From Shewanella pneumatophori (GTDB lineage: Bacteria; Pseudomonadota; Gammaproteobacteria; Enterobacterales; Shewanellaceae), in NCBI RefSeq assembly GCF_023283895.1, contig NZ_JAKILB010000006.1, positions 62,001 through 126,000 of the forward strand: a stretch of 64,000 nucleotides of DNA, written 5' to 3'. Shown here piece after piece: positions 9,703-16,772 of this stretch. The notes under the pieces are model-generated. The model searched no databases. It saw only the letters and a list, made by a program, of their open reading frames with translations, and was not told the DNA's origin. Each line of letters opens with the position of its first letter. The first letter of the stretch is position 1. The translations under genes were made by a program, and so were the position numbers.

Positions 9703-9948
9703 ATGGTATCCAAATCGAAAATGTCATCATCAATGATTCTGAACCCCTTTTGTATAACTTTAAACAAGACTTGGAAAAGCGCTGTGGGTAGCAATGGAAA
9801 TATGGATGCGTTTGTATTTAATAATGATAGTTGTAAGTATCAAGTTGTAAACTTCTTCGATTGCAGTGATGTTATTGAGGAGTTCGAGACTTTAGAGAGC
9901 TTGTTTGAGTTTATTTTACGTGAGCAGGGAGTTGAAATATCAGCCTAA
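9703..9948 (+). CDS. small cassette-encoded protein, unknown function
   Basis: An 81-residue protein, start supported by TTAGGAG five bases before the ATG. The C-terminal half is acidic (DVIEEFETLESLFEFILREQ) and probably helical. There is no signal peptide or membrane segment, and no family recognised. Its stop TAA overlaps the GCCTAAC core of the attC-like site, typical of an integron cassette gene. Such genes often encode toxins, antitoxins or phage-defence proteins, but nothing in this sequence shows which, if any, applies. Confidence 0.6.
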   Translation: MVSKSKMSSSMILNPFCITLNKTWKSAVGSNGNMDAFVFNNDSCKYQVVNFFDCSDVIEEFETLESLFEFILREQGVEISA

Positions 9949-10070
9949 CAAAAGCTTCAAACCGACAAACAACGCGTGGCACTTTTGGTTTGCATTGAAT
10001 TCAGTGTTTAAGGTGCAGTGCAGTGGGTTGCTTTGTGCGTTGTCTGCGGTTTAAATTGGCTTTCAAATTT
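9943..10070 (+). repeat. attC-like (VCR-type) recombination site, probably truncated
   Basis: Starts GCCTAACAAAAGCTTCAAAC and continues with AACGCGTGGCACTTTTGG and a CAGTGTTTAAGG segment. From memory this pattern resembles Vibrio-type attC sites. The far core (expected GTTAGGC) is missing; GCGTTGTC near 10037 is the closest candidate. The resemblance was not checked by alignment. Confidence 0.5.
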
Positions 10071-10113
10071 AGATGCTCGCTTATCAATTTGAATCAATAA
10101 AAGGATTTAGTGA

Positions 10114-11634
10114 ATGAAGATTGTTTTACCTATAATCGCTAGTTTTCTATTTGCAGGGACTTCAATTGCAGGTAATGACTTTTCAGCGATAGATAAGTAC
10201 GTAAATGCTGTAAAAAAAGAAGTAGGCTTACCGTCAGGAACTGCAGTAGCGATTGTAAAAGAGGGGAAGATTGTTTACGAAGGGTATTTCGGTTACTCCA
10301 ATATAAATTCAAAGAAAAAAGTAAATGATAAAACAGCCTTTTATCTTGCATCAATTACTAAACCCATTTTTGCTTTATCAATGCTATTAATGGAGGAAAA
10401 TGGCGATATTAAAGATAATACTTCCATGGCTGAGATGTTTCCTGCTTTAGAGTTTCCTTATATTCATGAGGATAAGATTCAAGTTAAACATCTCGTTTCT
10501 CATACCCATGCTCTTGCCAATATCCCCTTAGTAGACACGCTTGCATTTACGGGGCAACATAATAAATTACAGCGCCAAAAGTTAACCTCTGCATCTAAAA
10601 ATAATCCTGCTAATCAGTTAGGACACTACCAATATGGCAATGAAGGTTACAACATATTAAGTGTATGGGTTGAAGATAAATTCAAGCAAGATTGGCAGCA
10701 AACGCTTGAACAATTGGTTTATCAACCTTTATCAATGAATCATACGTCATCATACGTTAGCGATGCTGGGATTAAAGGTTTTGACGTTGCACGCCCTTAT
10801 CATTTATATGCTGCTAACCCAAACGAAGTTATGCACTTTGAAAAGAGCGATTCTACTTTGCAGGCTGCCGGTGGCACTTTCTCATCCGCAAGGGATATGG
10901 CAAAGTTTTTGATTGCCCAATTGAACGAAGGACAGGTTGACGGAAAACAAGTATTTCCTGCTAAAGTTATTGAAAAGTCTCATCATAAGTTAGCTACTAA
11001 TGACTTAAAATATAGGGATTTTGTTCGTAAGGGATATGCTTGGGGGTGGTACATTGGACCATATAAAGGTGAGAAAACATACCATCACTTTGGAGGGATT
11101 GCTGGTTCGCATACGCATGCTTCTTTTATGTTAGAGCATAATATTGGACTGGTAGTACTTAACAATGAAGAAACCGTAGCAGGGTCTTTGACAGCAGGTA
11201 TTGCTGATATTGTTTATAGCATTTTATTAGGTAAGGGAGATGTAAATAAAATTACAGACTCTCGAATTAAAGCGATGAAAGAGCGCTGGCTAGAAATACA
11301 AGCAGATATTAAAGAAACCAATGAAACACATGAAAAAAGAAACGCATCAAGAACAATGGTTTTAACACGAGAAAAATCAGAATACGCTGGGGTGTTTCAT
11401 AATCCATTGTGGGGGAATCTAGAAGTAGAGTTACTAGAGAATAATGATCTCAAATTTAGTTTAGGTGAATTAAATGCAGTTGCAACGGCAGCAAAGCGAA
11501 AAGACGAATTGAGAATCCAATTTCCAATTGGTAGTGGAAGAATAGCAGCTTATAAAATTGTTGAGGATAAGGTAGTTTCAATCGATATCTATGGAATTAA
11601 TCCTTTGGCTGTAGAAACATTTACACGCTTATAG
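10114..11634 (+). CDS. serine beta-lactamase-fold hydrolase (class C/EstB/PBP4*-like), exported
   Basis: A 506-residue protein with a Sec signal peptide (about residues 1-19). It carries the class C-like triad motifs: SITK (S-x-x-K nucleophile motif, near residue 80), YGN (Y-x-N, near 172), and HFGG in the third-motif position (H-x-G, near 328). A roughly 110-residue C-terminal beta-rich extension follows. It could be a peptidase or esterase; the family cannot be read as drug resistance from sequence alone. AAAGGA precedes the ATG. Codon use is AT-rich (many AAA, ATA, TTA) compared with flanking genes, and it sits inside the island, suggesting transfer. Confidence 0.85.
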   Translation: MKIVLPIIASFLFAGTSIAGNDFSAIDKYVNAVKKEVGLPSGTAVAIVKEGKIVYEGYFGYSNINSKKKVNDKTAFYLASITKPIFALSMLLMEENGDIKDNTSMAEMFPALEFPYIHEDKIQVKHLVSHTHALANIPLVDTLAFTGQHNKLQRQKLTSASKNNPANQLGHYQYGNEGYNILSVWVEDKFKQDWQQTLEQLVYQPLSMNHTSSYVSDAGIKGFDVARPYHLYAANPNEVMHFEKSDSTLQAAGGTFSSARDMAKFLIAQLNEGQVDGKQVFPAKVIEKSHHKLATNDLKYRDFVRKGYAWGWYIGPYKGEKTYHHFGGIAGSHTHASFMLEHNIGLVVLNNEETVAGSLTAGIADIVYSILLGKGDVNKITDSRIKAMKERWLEIQADIKETNETHEKRNASRTMVLTREKSEYAGVFHNPLWGNLEVELLENNDLKFSLGELNAVATAAKRKDELRIQFPIGSGRIAAYKIVEDKVVSIDIYGINPLAVETFTRL

Positions 11635-11661
11635 TGTTGAAAAGAGCCAACTAACAAATAT

Positions 11662-11692
11662 GGATAGGCCACGCGCAGCCGCGTCCTTATCC
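11662..11692 (+). repeat. GC-rich hairpin after the hydrolase gene
   Basis: Nested stem GGATA..ACGCG-CAGC-CGCGT..TATCC with no T run, preceded by CAACTAAC. It might be a degenerate attC-like site or a transcript-end hairpin; neither can be shown. Confidence 0.35.
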
Positions 11693-11868
11693 CGATCGAA
11701 AGATAAAGTGGTCGGAGGCAATTAGTAAATTGAGATGCTTTTTTCTATTCTAAGCCACTTGAAATAGACCTGATACATTAGTATTTTTTGTCCAAAAATG
11801 AGTTTTAGTCATCCGAGAGAACTAATTGGGAGAGATGATGATTCAGATGTCGCTGCGGCTGTGGGCTT

Positions 11869-11888
11869 CGGTTTCATGGATGAAACCG
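11869..11888. repeat. 20-bp near-perfect palindrome
   Basis: CGGTTTCAT-GG-ATGAAACCG. About 23 bases on, TATAGCGTCCCA matches GAATAGCGTCCCA at 9358, another shared fragment of the island's repeats. The stretch 11693-12020 around it holds no supportable gene. Confidence 0.5.
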
Positions 11889-12019
11889 TAGAGCGGCCAT
11901 GGATGGCTTTATAGCGTCCCACAGAAGTAGTTGCATTTGAGCGACTAACTACTCAAGTTGTTTTCTTAATTAAAGATAGGACAGCCATAACTTCCAATGT
12001 TAAAAGTTGTGCTGTTCTA

Positions 12020-12300
12020 ACTTGGTGTAGATACGGTTGAGACCGTTGAAAACATGGTGAGAGATAACGAAGTTATTAAGCTCTCGAACGAGAGACAGGG
12101 TGTCGAATTGGCTTCTAAATAGGGATGTTGTTTGTTTTCGTTGATCTCACATGGCCAATTCTGTTCCATACAGAATTTGGCATTTCCTTCATCCTTGAGG
12201 TCCGATGTGCTTGCAGCGAGTCTTAGAAGTGTCTGCACATGTGCTGGCCGCAGGCTATTGGAACCACTTTTGCCAGATGCCACTCTTAGCCAAAATATAT
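12020..12300 (-). repeat. diverged repeat, copy C (inverted)
   Basis: On the minus strand it contains CATGTGCAGACACTTC (12226-12241) and CTTCGTTATCTCTCACCA (12055-12072), in the same order as copy B but 50 bases further apart. The minus-strand open frame at 12017-12283 is a by-product of this repeat and is not called. Confidence 0.5.
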
Positions 12301-12513
12301 CGAGTCTTTGGGGGCTTTGTTAGCAAACGAAGTTTGATTTCAATGTGAGGGCTAGTCGAGTTGCAAGCCCCAACTTACTTATGTCCAATAACGAATTAGC
12401 GCTTTAGTTATTACTGAAACTAATAAATCTGTACTTACTATTTTGTTTGGAGATGAACAAGAGATTAAACGGATCCCTTGAAGTCACTATACTTACCTAT
12501 TTTTGATAAATTA

Positions 12514-12545
12514 TTTTAATTATTATCATTAAAATTGATAATTTT
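12514..12545 (+). promoter_or_regulatory. AT-rich overlapping dyads before the VOC gene (possible Fur-type operator)
   Basis: Two perfect dyads overlap: TTTTAAT-N7-ATTAAAA (12514-12534) and AAAATT-GAT-AATTTT (12531-12545). The central TTATTATCATT resembles part of a Fur box. It lies about 80 bases before the VOC start. The regulator is a guess. Confidence 0.35.
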
Positions 12546-12622
12546 TAGTTCTTGTTGGCAGTACCTATAATCTCTCCATCGAAATGAATAACCCGTTACA
12601 AAGTTAACAGTGGAGCAAGATT

Positions 12623-13108
12623 ATGAAGATGAGTCATGTAGGTATTATGGTTGGCGATATGGACAAAGCAGTTGAGTTTTACACTAAAGCTCTGGGCTTA
12701 AAGCTGGTTATGGAGAATACCAAAGTTGTTGAAGAGCGTGAGACTGCGATTGGTAGAATGTGTATCGCGGTATTCGGTGAAGGCTTCAAAGGCTTTAATA
12801 TTGCCCACCTAGTGACAACTGACGGCATTGGTGTTGAATTGTTTGAAATGGTTGATCGTCAAGAGCGTCACGAAGTGGACTTCTCTCGCATTGGTATATT
12901 CCATTTTTCGCTGCAAACTAATGACTTTGCGGGGGCAATTAAGCGTACTGAAGAGTTTGGCGGTAAGGTTAGAATGGATATCATGCGCTATCACCCTGAA
13001 GATGATAGTAAGCAAGCGAAAATGGTGTATCTAGAAGATCCATTTGGCAATTTATTTGAGCTCTATTCACATACTTACGAAGAAACTTATGCTTCAGATT
13101 ACGAATAG
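12623..13108 (+). CDS. VOC-superfamily (glyoxalase/bleomycin-resistance fold) protein
   Basis: A 161-residue protein with two beta-alpha-beta-beta-beta modules. Likely metal ligands are His5 (MSHVGIMV), a Glu in GVELFEM, a His in GIFHFSLQ, and a Glu in GNLFELY, the standard H/E/H/E arrangement. YLEDPFGNLFELY is the typical VOC ending. It is probably a cytoplasmic lyase, isomerase or dioxygenase; the substrate cannot be predicted. It is monocistronic: a possible operator at 12514 lies upstream and a strong terminator downstream. Base composition returns to that of the core genome here, marking the right edge of the island. Confidence 0.88.
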   Translation: MKMSHVGIMVGDMDKAVEFYTKALGLKLVMENTKVVEERETAIGRMCIAVFGEGFKGFNIAHLVTTDGIGVELFEMVDRQERHEVDFSRIGIFHFSLQTNDFAGAIKRTEEFGGKVRMDIMRYHPEDDSKQAKMVYLEDPFGNLFELYSHTYEETYASDYE

Positions 13109-13164
13109 TTAATTTCTAAGCCGTTAAATGGCTGGTAGTTAAATGAAAAGTAGTTAAATAATAG

Positions 13165-13191
13165 AGGACTAGCAACTGCTAGTCCTTTTTT
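13165..13191 (+). terminator. Rho-independent terminator after VOC gene
   Basis: AGGACTAGC / GCTAGTCCT stem followed by a run of T. Confidence 0.9.
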
Positions 13192-13384
13192 GTTATCTAC
13201 GTCCATCTTAGGTAAACATTAGCTAAGTGTTTAAGCACGAAATAAGTAAGTGTTACTTCTGCTAACAGATAGCTATCTTTACTCATCATGTTTTAGATCA
13301 AATTTTTAAAATAAATCAGCTTACTTAAAGTCATTTAATTGTTTAGAGTTTGAGCTTGTCACTCTTATTACATGCTGAAAGTAC

Positions 13385-13816
13385 ATGAAAAAATTATTGC
13401 TCGTTCCAATTATTGTCCTTGTTACTGCTTGTAGTGCATCAACACATTTACAAACTGTACAACCGGACGTTTCAATTACCATCAACAAATATCAAGAGTT
13501 TGTCATTGAGCCGAGTGTGGAGCACACATACTCTACTACCAGTTTTGGCCAGTATCGCTTTAAAGCTGAATCTGAGGGGTATGAGCCTATGTATGGCCTA
13601 ATGCCGCTCAAATTTAATGGTGGTTATTTAGCGGCTGACATTTTATTTTTTGCTCCGGCGATGTTTTTTAATCTTCGTGAAGTATTCCCTTTCTACGAAT
13701 TAGATTTAGAAAACAAGGAAATTCGTTATAAGAAAAATGAGTCTGACGAATGGACTGTTTACAAACCAAGCCAAGCTGAAATTGACCGAGCGGTACAATA
13801 CTTTGGCGATAGTTAA
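13385..13816 (+). CDS. small predicted lipoprotein, unknown function
   Basis: A 143-residue protein with a lipoprotein signal (lysine-rich start, hydrophobic core, lipobox VTAC at about residues 13-16), so probably anchored in the envelope. The middle segment GGYLAADILFFAPAMFF is hydrophobic and resembles the membrane-proximal loop of several small gammaproteobacterial lipoproteins. No family recognised with confidence. The start has only a weak ribosome site (GAAAG). No nearby gene shares its transcript: the VOC terminator lies before it and a 520-base leader region after it. Confidence 0.7.
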   Translation: MKKLLLVPIIVLVTACSASTHLQTVQPDVSITINKYQEFVIEPSVEHTYSTTSFGQYRFKAESEGYEPMYGLMPLKFNGGYLAADILFFAPAMFFNLREVFPFYELDLENKEIRYKKNESDEWTVYKPSQAEIDRAVQYFGDS

Positions 13817-13963
13817 TCATTAATGACATTGCTATCCACAACTTACTATCCGTAACAGAAATAGGCTTAGTAGTTACGGTTTACTGCTGGGCCTAGTTGA
13901 CAAGCTAACCACATTGACTAACAAGACAACGCTTTAACTATTATCTGTTATGTTATTAATTTA

Positions 13964-13979
13964 CGTGATCAAGATCTCG
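13964..13979 (+). promoter_or_regulatory. CRP-like site upstream of nupC
   Basis: CGTGATCAAGATCTCG matches about 12 of 16 positions of TGTGATCTAGATCACA. NupC genes are commonly CRP-controlled in enteric bacteria. A TATAAT hexamer follows at 14061-14066. Confidence 0.45.
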
Positions 13980-14071
13980 CTAGCGTGATTTGTAGAACGC
14001 TTTAGCAGCACATAGTGTAACTAAATTAGATTAATCTCTTTTAATGTTATCTGGCATTTGTATAATCCCGT

Positions 14072-14199
14072 TCCGGCTAGAGTATCTTGCTCATCGCCAC
14101 ATTAATGCAAGCCGATACATGGACAAGTGACCAACCCACGGAGCTGGACCGGCAAAACTTATGTAAGTTTTAGATACTTTTATTTGTATCAATGGCCGG
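14072..14199 (+). ncRNA. structured leader RNA of nupC, riboswitch-like candidate
   Basis: Downstream of TATAAT (14061-14066) the transcript can fold as follows. P1 is TCCGGCT (14072-14078) with AGCTGGA (14142-14148). P2 is GTATC/TTGC (14082-14090) with GCAA/GATAC (14107-14118). P3 is CCGGC (14149-14153) with GCCGG (14195-14199), enclosing AAAACTT-ATGT-AAGTTTT (14154-14171) and GATAC-N8-GTATC (14173-14190). GTATC and GATAC each occur twice and CCGGC twice, so P2 and P3 strands can exchange partners. No known riboswitch class was recognised. Confidence 0.55.
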
Positions 14200-14259
14200 A
14201 AATTCAAATCGTTCGACTACTATCATCTTTAATCGTAAGGAGAAGTAGCCTCACGTCAA

Positions 14260-14343
14260 ATGTCGCTTTTCGAAGTACCTCTGCGCCAAGACCCAAATAA
14301 AGTACTAGCAACTTACCTTTTTAGCTCTATTAGGGATAAATGA
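14260..14343 (+). CDS. possible 27-residue leader ORF overlapping nupC start
   Basis: An ATG at 14260 opens a 27-codon frame whose TGA (14341-14343) overlaps the nupC ATG (14340), the ATGA arrangement seen in translational coupling. AAGGAG lies 17 bases upstream of the ATG, further than ideal. The peptide starts MSLFEVPLRQ and is unremarkable. It may be chance. Confidence 0.35.
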   Translation: MSLFEVPLRQDPNKVLATYLFSSIRDK

Positions 14344-15551
14344 TGTCGTTGTTTATTAGCTTTCTAGGAATTGGTTTTTTAATTCTGTGCGGATGGTTTT
14401 TTTCGGAAAATCGAAATGCCATTAACTGGCGCACTGTTGCGGGAGCATTTGCTCTACAAGCCGCATTAGCAGCATTAGTTTTATATGTGCCTATGGGGCA
14501 AAATATTCTAGGTGCTGTGAGCCAAGGGGTTGCCTCAGTATTAAGCTTTGCTGATGAGGGAATTAAGTTCCTATTTGGCGATCTAGCTACCAATAGTTTT
14601 GTATTTGCTATTCGAGTACTTCCCCTTGTTATCTTCATTAGTGCGCTCATTTCGATGCTCTATTACTTCGGTATTATGCAGTGGGTGATTAAAATTATCG
14701 GTGGTGGTTTACAAAAGGTACTTGGGATCAGCCGTGCAGAATCTTTAGTGACTACGGGTAATATCTTTTTAAGCCAAGGTGAATCGCCGCTACTCGTAAA
14801 GCCTTTTTTACCAAAAATGACTCGTTCAGAGCTATTTGCGGTAATGACAGGTGGCATGGCATCGGTTGCTGGTAGCGTACTGGGTGGCTATGCCGGCTTA
14901 GGGGTAGAGTTAAAGTACCTGATTGCTGCAAGCTTTATGGCAGCGCCTGGTAGCTTGATGATGGCTAAGCTGCTAGTGCCGGAGACCTGTAACATTACAC
15001 ATCAGCAAGAAGTTGATATGAGTAAAAGTGAACACGGTAATGTGATTGATGCGCTTGCTTCTGGTGCAATGAATGGTATGCGAGTAGCGGTGGCTATCGG
15101 TACTATGTTACTTGCGTTTATCAGCGTGATAGCCATGTTTAATGCAGGCCTTGAACTTGCTGGCAGCTGGTTTAACTATGAAGGCGTGACAATGCAAAGC
15201 CTGCTTGGTTATCTGTTTGCGCCAGTGGCATTTTTGATTGGTGTACCTGTAAGTGAGATGATGCTTGCTGGTAGCTTTATTGGCCAAAAGATAGTGCTAA
15301 ACGAATTTGTTGCTTTTATGGATTTTGCTAATGTTAAAGAGCAATTGTCGACCCATTCTCAAGTCATTATTACGTTTGCTTTATGTGGTTTTGCTAATAT
15401 TGGTTCTATTGCTATTCAGCTAGGCAGTATTGGAGTGATGGCACCTGAGCGTCGTCCTGAAGTGGCAAATCTTGGTCTTAAAGCTGTACTTGCCGCAACG
15501 CTCGCCAATTTAATGAGTGCGGTATTAGCTGGTATTTTTATTAGCTTATAA
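14340..15551 (+). CDS. nupC: concentrative nucleoside transporter NupC
   Basis: A 403-residue inner-membrane protein of the CNT family that imports nucleosides using a cation gradient. About ten hydrophobic segments are visible. Family motifs include GQGESPLLVKPF-type binding hairpin (here SQGESPLLVKPF), the GGMASVAGSVLGGYAGLG stretch, and CGFANIGSIAIQLG near the end. An AGGGATAA ribosome site precedes ATGATG. The long leader (14072-14339) with a CRP-like site upstream suggests layered control. A terminator follows at 15577. Whether transport favours pyrimidine or purine nucleosides cannot be told from the sequence. Confidence 0.94.
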   Translation: MMSLFISFLGIGFLILCGWFFSENRNAINWRTVAGAFALQAALAALVLYVPMGQNILGAVSQGVASVLSFADEGIKFLFGDLATNSFVFAIRVLPLVIFISALISMLYYFGIMQWVIKIIGGGLQKVLGISRAESLVTTGNIFLSQGESPLLVKPFLPKMTRSELFAVMTGGMASVAGSVLGGYAGLGVELKYLIAASFMAAPGSLMMAKLLVPETCNITHQQEVDMSKSEHGNVIDALASGAMNGMRVAVAIGTMLLAFISVIAMFNAGLELAGSWFNYEGVTMQSLLGYLFAPVAFLIGVPVSEMMLAGSFIGQKIVLNEFVAFMDFANVKEQLSTHSQVIITFALCGFANIGSIAIQLGSIGVMAPERRPEVANLGLKAVLAATLANLMSAVLAGIFISL

Positions 15552-15576
15552 CTCGCTAAGGCGTAGTTGGAAAATC

Positions 15577-15604
15577 GAAAAGAGCAGCCTAGCTGCTCTT
15601 TTTG
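15577..15604 (+). terminator. Rho-independent terminator after nupC
   Basis: AGAGCAGC-CTA-GCTGCTCT stem followed by T5. Confidence 0.9.
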
Positions 15605-15630
15605 TTAAGTTGGATACTATTTGATGGCAA

Positions 15631-15718
15631 GTTGAGGGCTATTTGCCAGTTCAGGACTCTTCGAGAAGGAGAGACTTTGTAAGTTGAAGAGTCTTTGTAA
15701 GCTGAGGGCTCTTTGCAA
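15631..15718. repeat. degenerate 18-bp tandem repeat
   Basis: Five successive units of 18 (one of 16) bases, for example GTTGAAGAGTCTTTGTAA (15683) and GCTGAGGGCTCTTTGCAA (15701). It lies in the short gap between nupC and the convergent DUF2059 gene. Confidence 0.6.
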
Positions 15719-15749
15719 CTTAATAAACAATCTTGTGGAACCAAGAAGG

Positions 15750-16187
15750 CTAATGCTGATGAGATTGTTGTTGATACTTTTTAATCACATCTTCAGCAAC
15801 GGTTTGGCCCCATTGCTGGCCTGCCATCATCGACTCTTGCATGATCTGAGGTTGAACTTTGATAAGTTTTTTCCCTGCAGGAGTGTCATAGAATGCATTT
15901 AATGCAAGCACTTCTTCCTCAGTGAGATACTTTTGATAGATAGGCACTGTCAGTTCAACTAGAGCTTCTGAGTCAAACTCTGCCATATAATCACTCCAAA
16001 ATGATTCAGGAGCATTAGGAACCATGTTTTTTAAGGCGGGTAACATTTGATTCATGGCTTGAACACCCAGTTCGCCTGCACCAGTTTTATTCATAAGTAA
16101 CTTTACACTTTCCGCAGAGGCTTGTTCGGCAAAGGTCGATGAAGAAAAAGTTAATACGGCGAAAAGAGGTAGTAATGCAAGTTTCAT
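15750..16187 (-). CDS. DUF2059 periplasmic protein
   Basis: A 145-residue exported protein with a Sec signal peptide (about residues 1-20, ending STFA). It is followed by the helical DUF2059 domain with its typical YQKYLTEEEVLALNAFYDTP segment. The histidine/glutamine tail QQQSHQH is low complexity. I chose the ATG at 16187, which has AGGA eight bases upstream and begins the signal peptide; the 30-codon upstream extension does not look like a signal. Function unknown. Convergent with nupC; the Rof-like gene lies upstream on the same strand, 150 bases away. Confidence 0.82.
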   Translation of the reverse strand: MKLALLPLFAVLTFSSSTFAEQASAESVKLLMNKTGAGELGVQAMNQMLPALKNMVPNAPESFWSDYMAEFDSEALVELTVPIYQKYLTEEEVLALNAFYDTPAGKKLIKVQPQIMQESMMAGQQWGQTVAEDVIKKYQQQSHQH

Positions 16188-16337
16188 TGCTGCGTCCTGC
16201 TGGTTATTAGTTAGAAGGCTAAACTCAGTTTTGCCAGCTGCAATCATTTTTGTGTTTTTAGTAAATGCTGACTTCATTGATAACTGGGTTTACTCAAGTC
16301 ACTCTACTATGAAACTACAGTGAGGAATAGCCAAGGC

Positions 16338-16610
16338 TTAAGCAAATTCAATATCTCGTATATGTGGGTTATCAATACAAACATGCATATGGGAAATATT
16401 ATCTAGCTCAACTAAGTGGCGAGCTTGTTCTAGAGAACCTTGCTGAGGGGGAGTTTCTGAAATCAGTTTTATACAGTGCTGCTTCAATGTATTTCGGCAT
16501 GTATCAACCGCGATGCCGCTAATTATTTCACCGCTTTTTAAAGTGAGTTTAATAGGAAAGCGGTATAAGCATACCAACTCTATATAGTCATACTGATTGC
16601 AGGTCATCAT
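16338..16610 (-). CDS. Rho-binding antiterminator (Rof/YaeO) family protein
   Basis: A small Sm-like-fold protein of about 90 residues. The segment MTCNQYDYIELVCLYRFPIK followed by LTLKSGEIISGIAVDT matches the Rof layout: a conserved C-x-x-Y-D-x-x-E-x-x-C start, then a strand-rich body. Rof binds transcription termination factor Rho and weakens its action. The start is uncertain: ATG-ATG at 16605-16610 gives the usual Rof N-terminus, while a TTG at 16670 would add 20 residues. The C-terminal half is longer and less typical than E. coli Rof. The function in this strain is inferred from family only. Confidence 0.72.
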   Translation of the reverse strand: MMTCNQYDYIELVCLYRFPIKLTLKSGEIISGIAVDTCRNTLKQHCIKLISETPPQQGSLEQARHLVELDNISHMHVCIDNPHIRDIEFA

Positions 16611-16668
16611 ATTTACAACTTTAACGTTCGATATTGGTTTTAGATTATAGTGTTGTCCAATAGATAGC

Positions 16669-16694
16669 AAAAAGGCCTGTCATAGACAGGCCTT
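16669..16694 (-). terminator. Rho-independent terminator after the porin gene
   Basis: On the minus strand AAGGCCTGTC-TAT-GACAGGCCTT followed by T5. Confidence 0.9.
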
Positions 16695-16772
16695 CATTTG
16701 AGATATTCTACTTAATCAGTTAGCTAACTTATATTTAAACTCACTAGCAATTAAGTTGGAATACCATCAGTA

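Larger units (their letters stand above)
9346..10090 (+). mobile_element. integron gene cassette-like unit (no integrase in window)
   Basis: The left end is GTTAGGC (9346-9352), a perfect GTTRRRY core. The right part starts at GCCTAAC (9943-9949), a perfect RYYYAAC and the exact reverse complement of GTTAGGC, as expected for the two halves of one cassette's own attC. Between them is a single small gene with a good ribosome site whose stop codon lies inside GCCTAAC, the normal cassette layout. The right-hand core (GTTRRRY near 10050-10090) cannot be found, so the unit may be eroded and immobile. The right end given is approximate. Confidence 0.5.

Noticed and set aside
12017..12283. minus-strand and plus-strand open frames over copy C
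   Set aside because: They overlap on both strands, lack ribosome sites and arise from the inverted repeat.
14195..14225. tRNA T-loop-like TTCAAAT near 14203
   Set aside because: Flanking bases do not pair as a T arm and no acceptor stem or CCA end fits.
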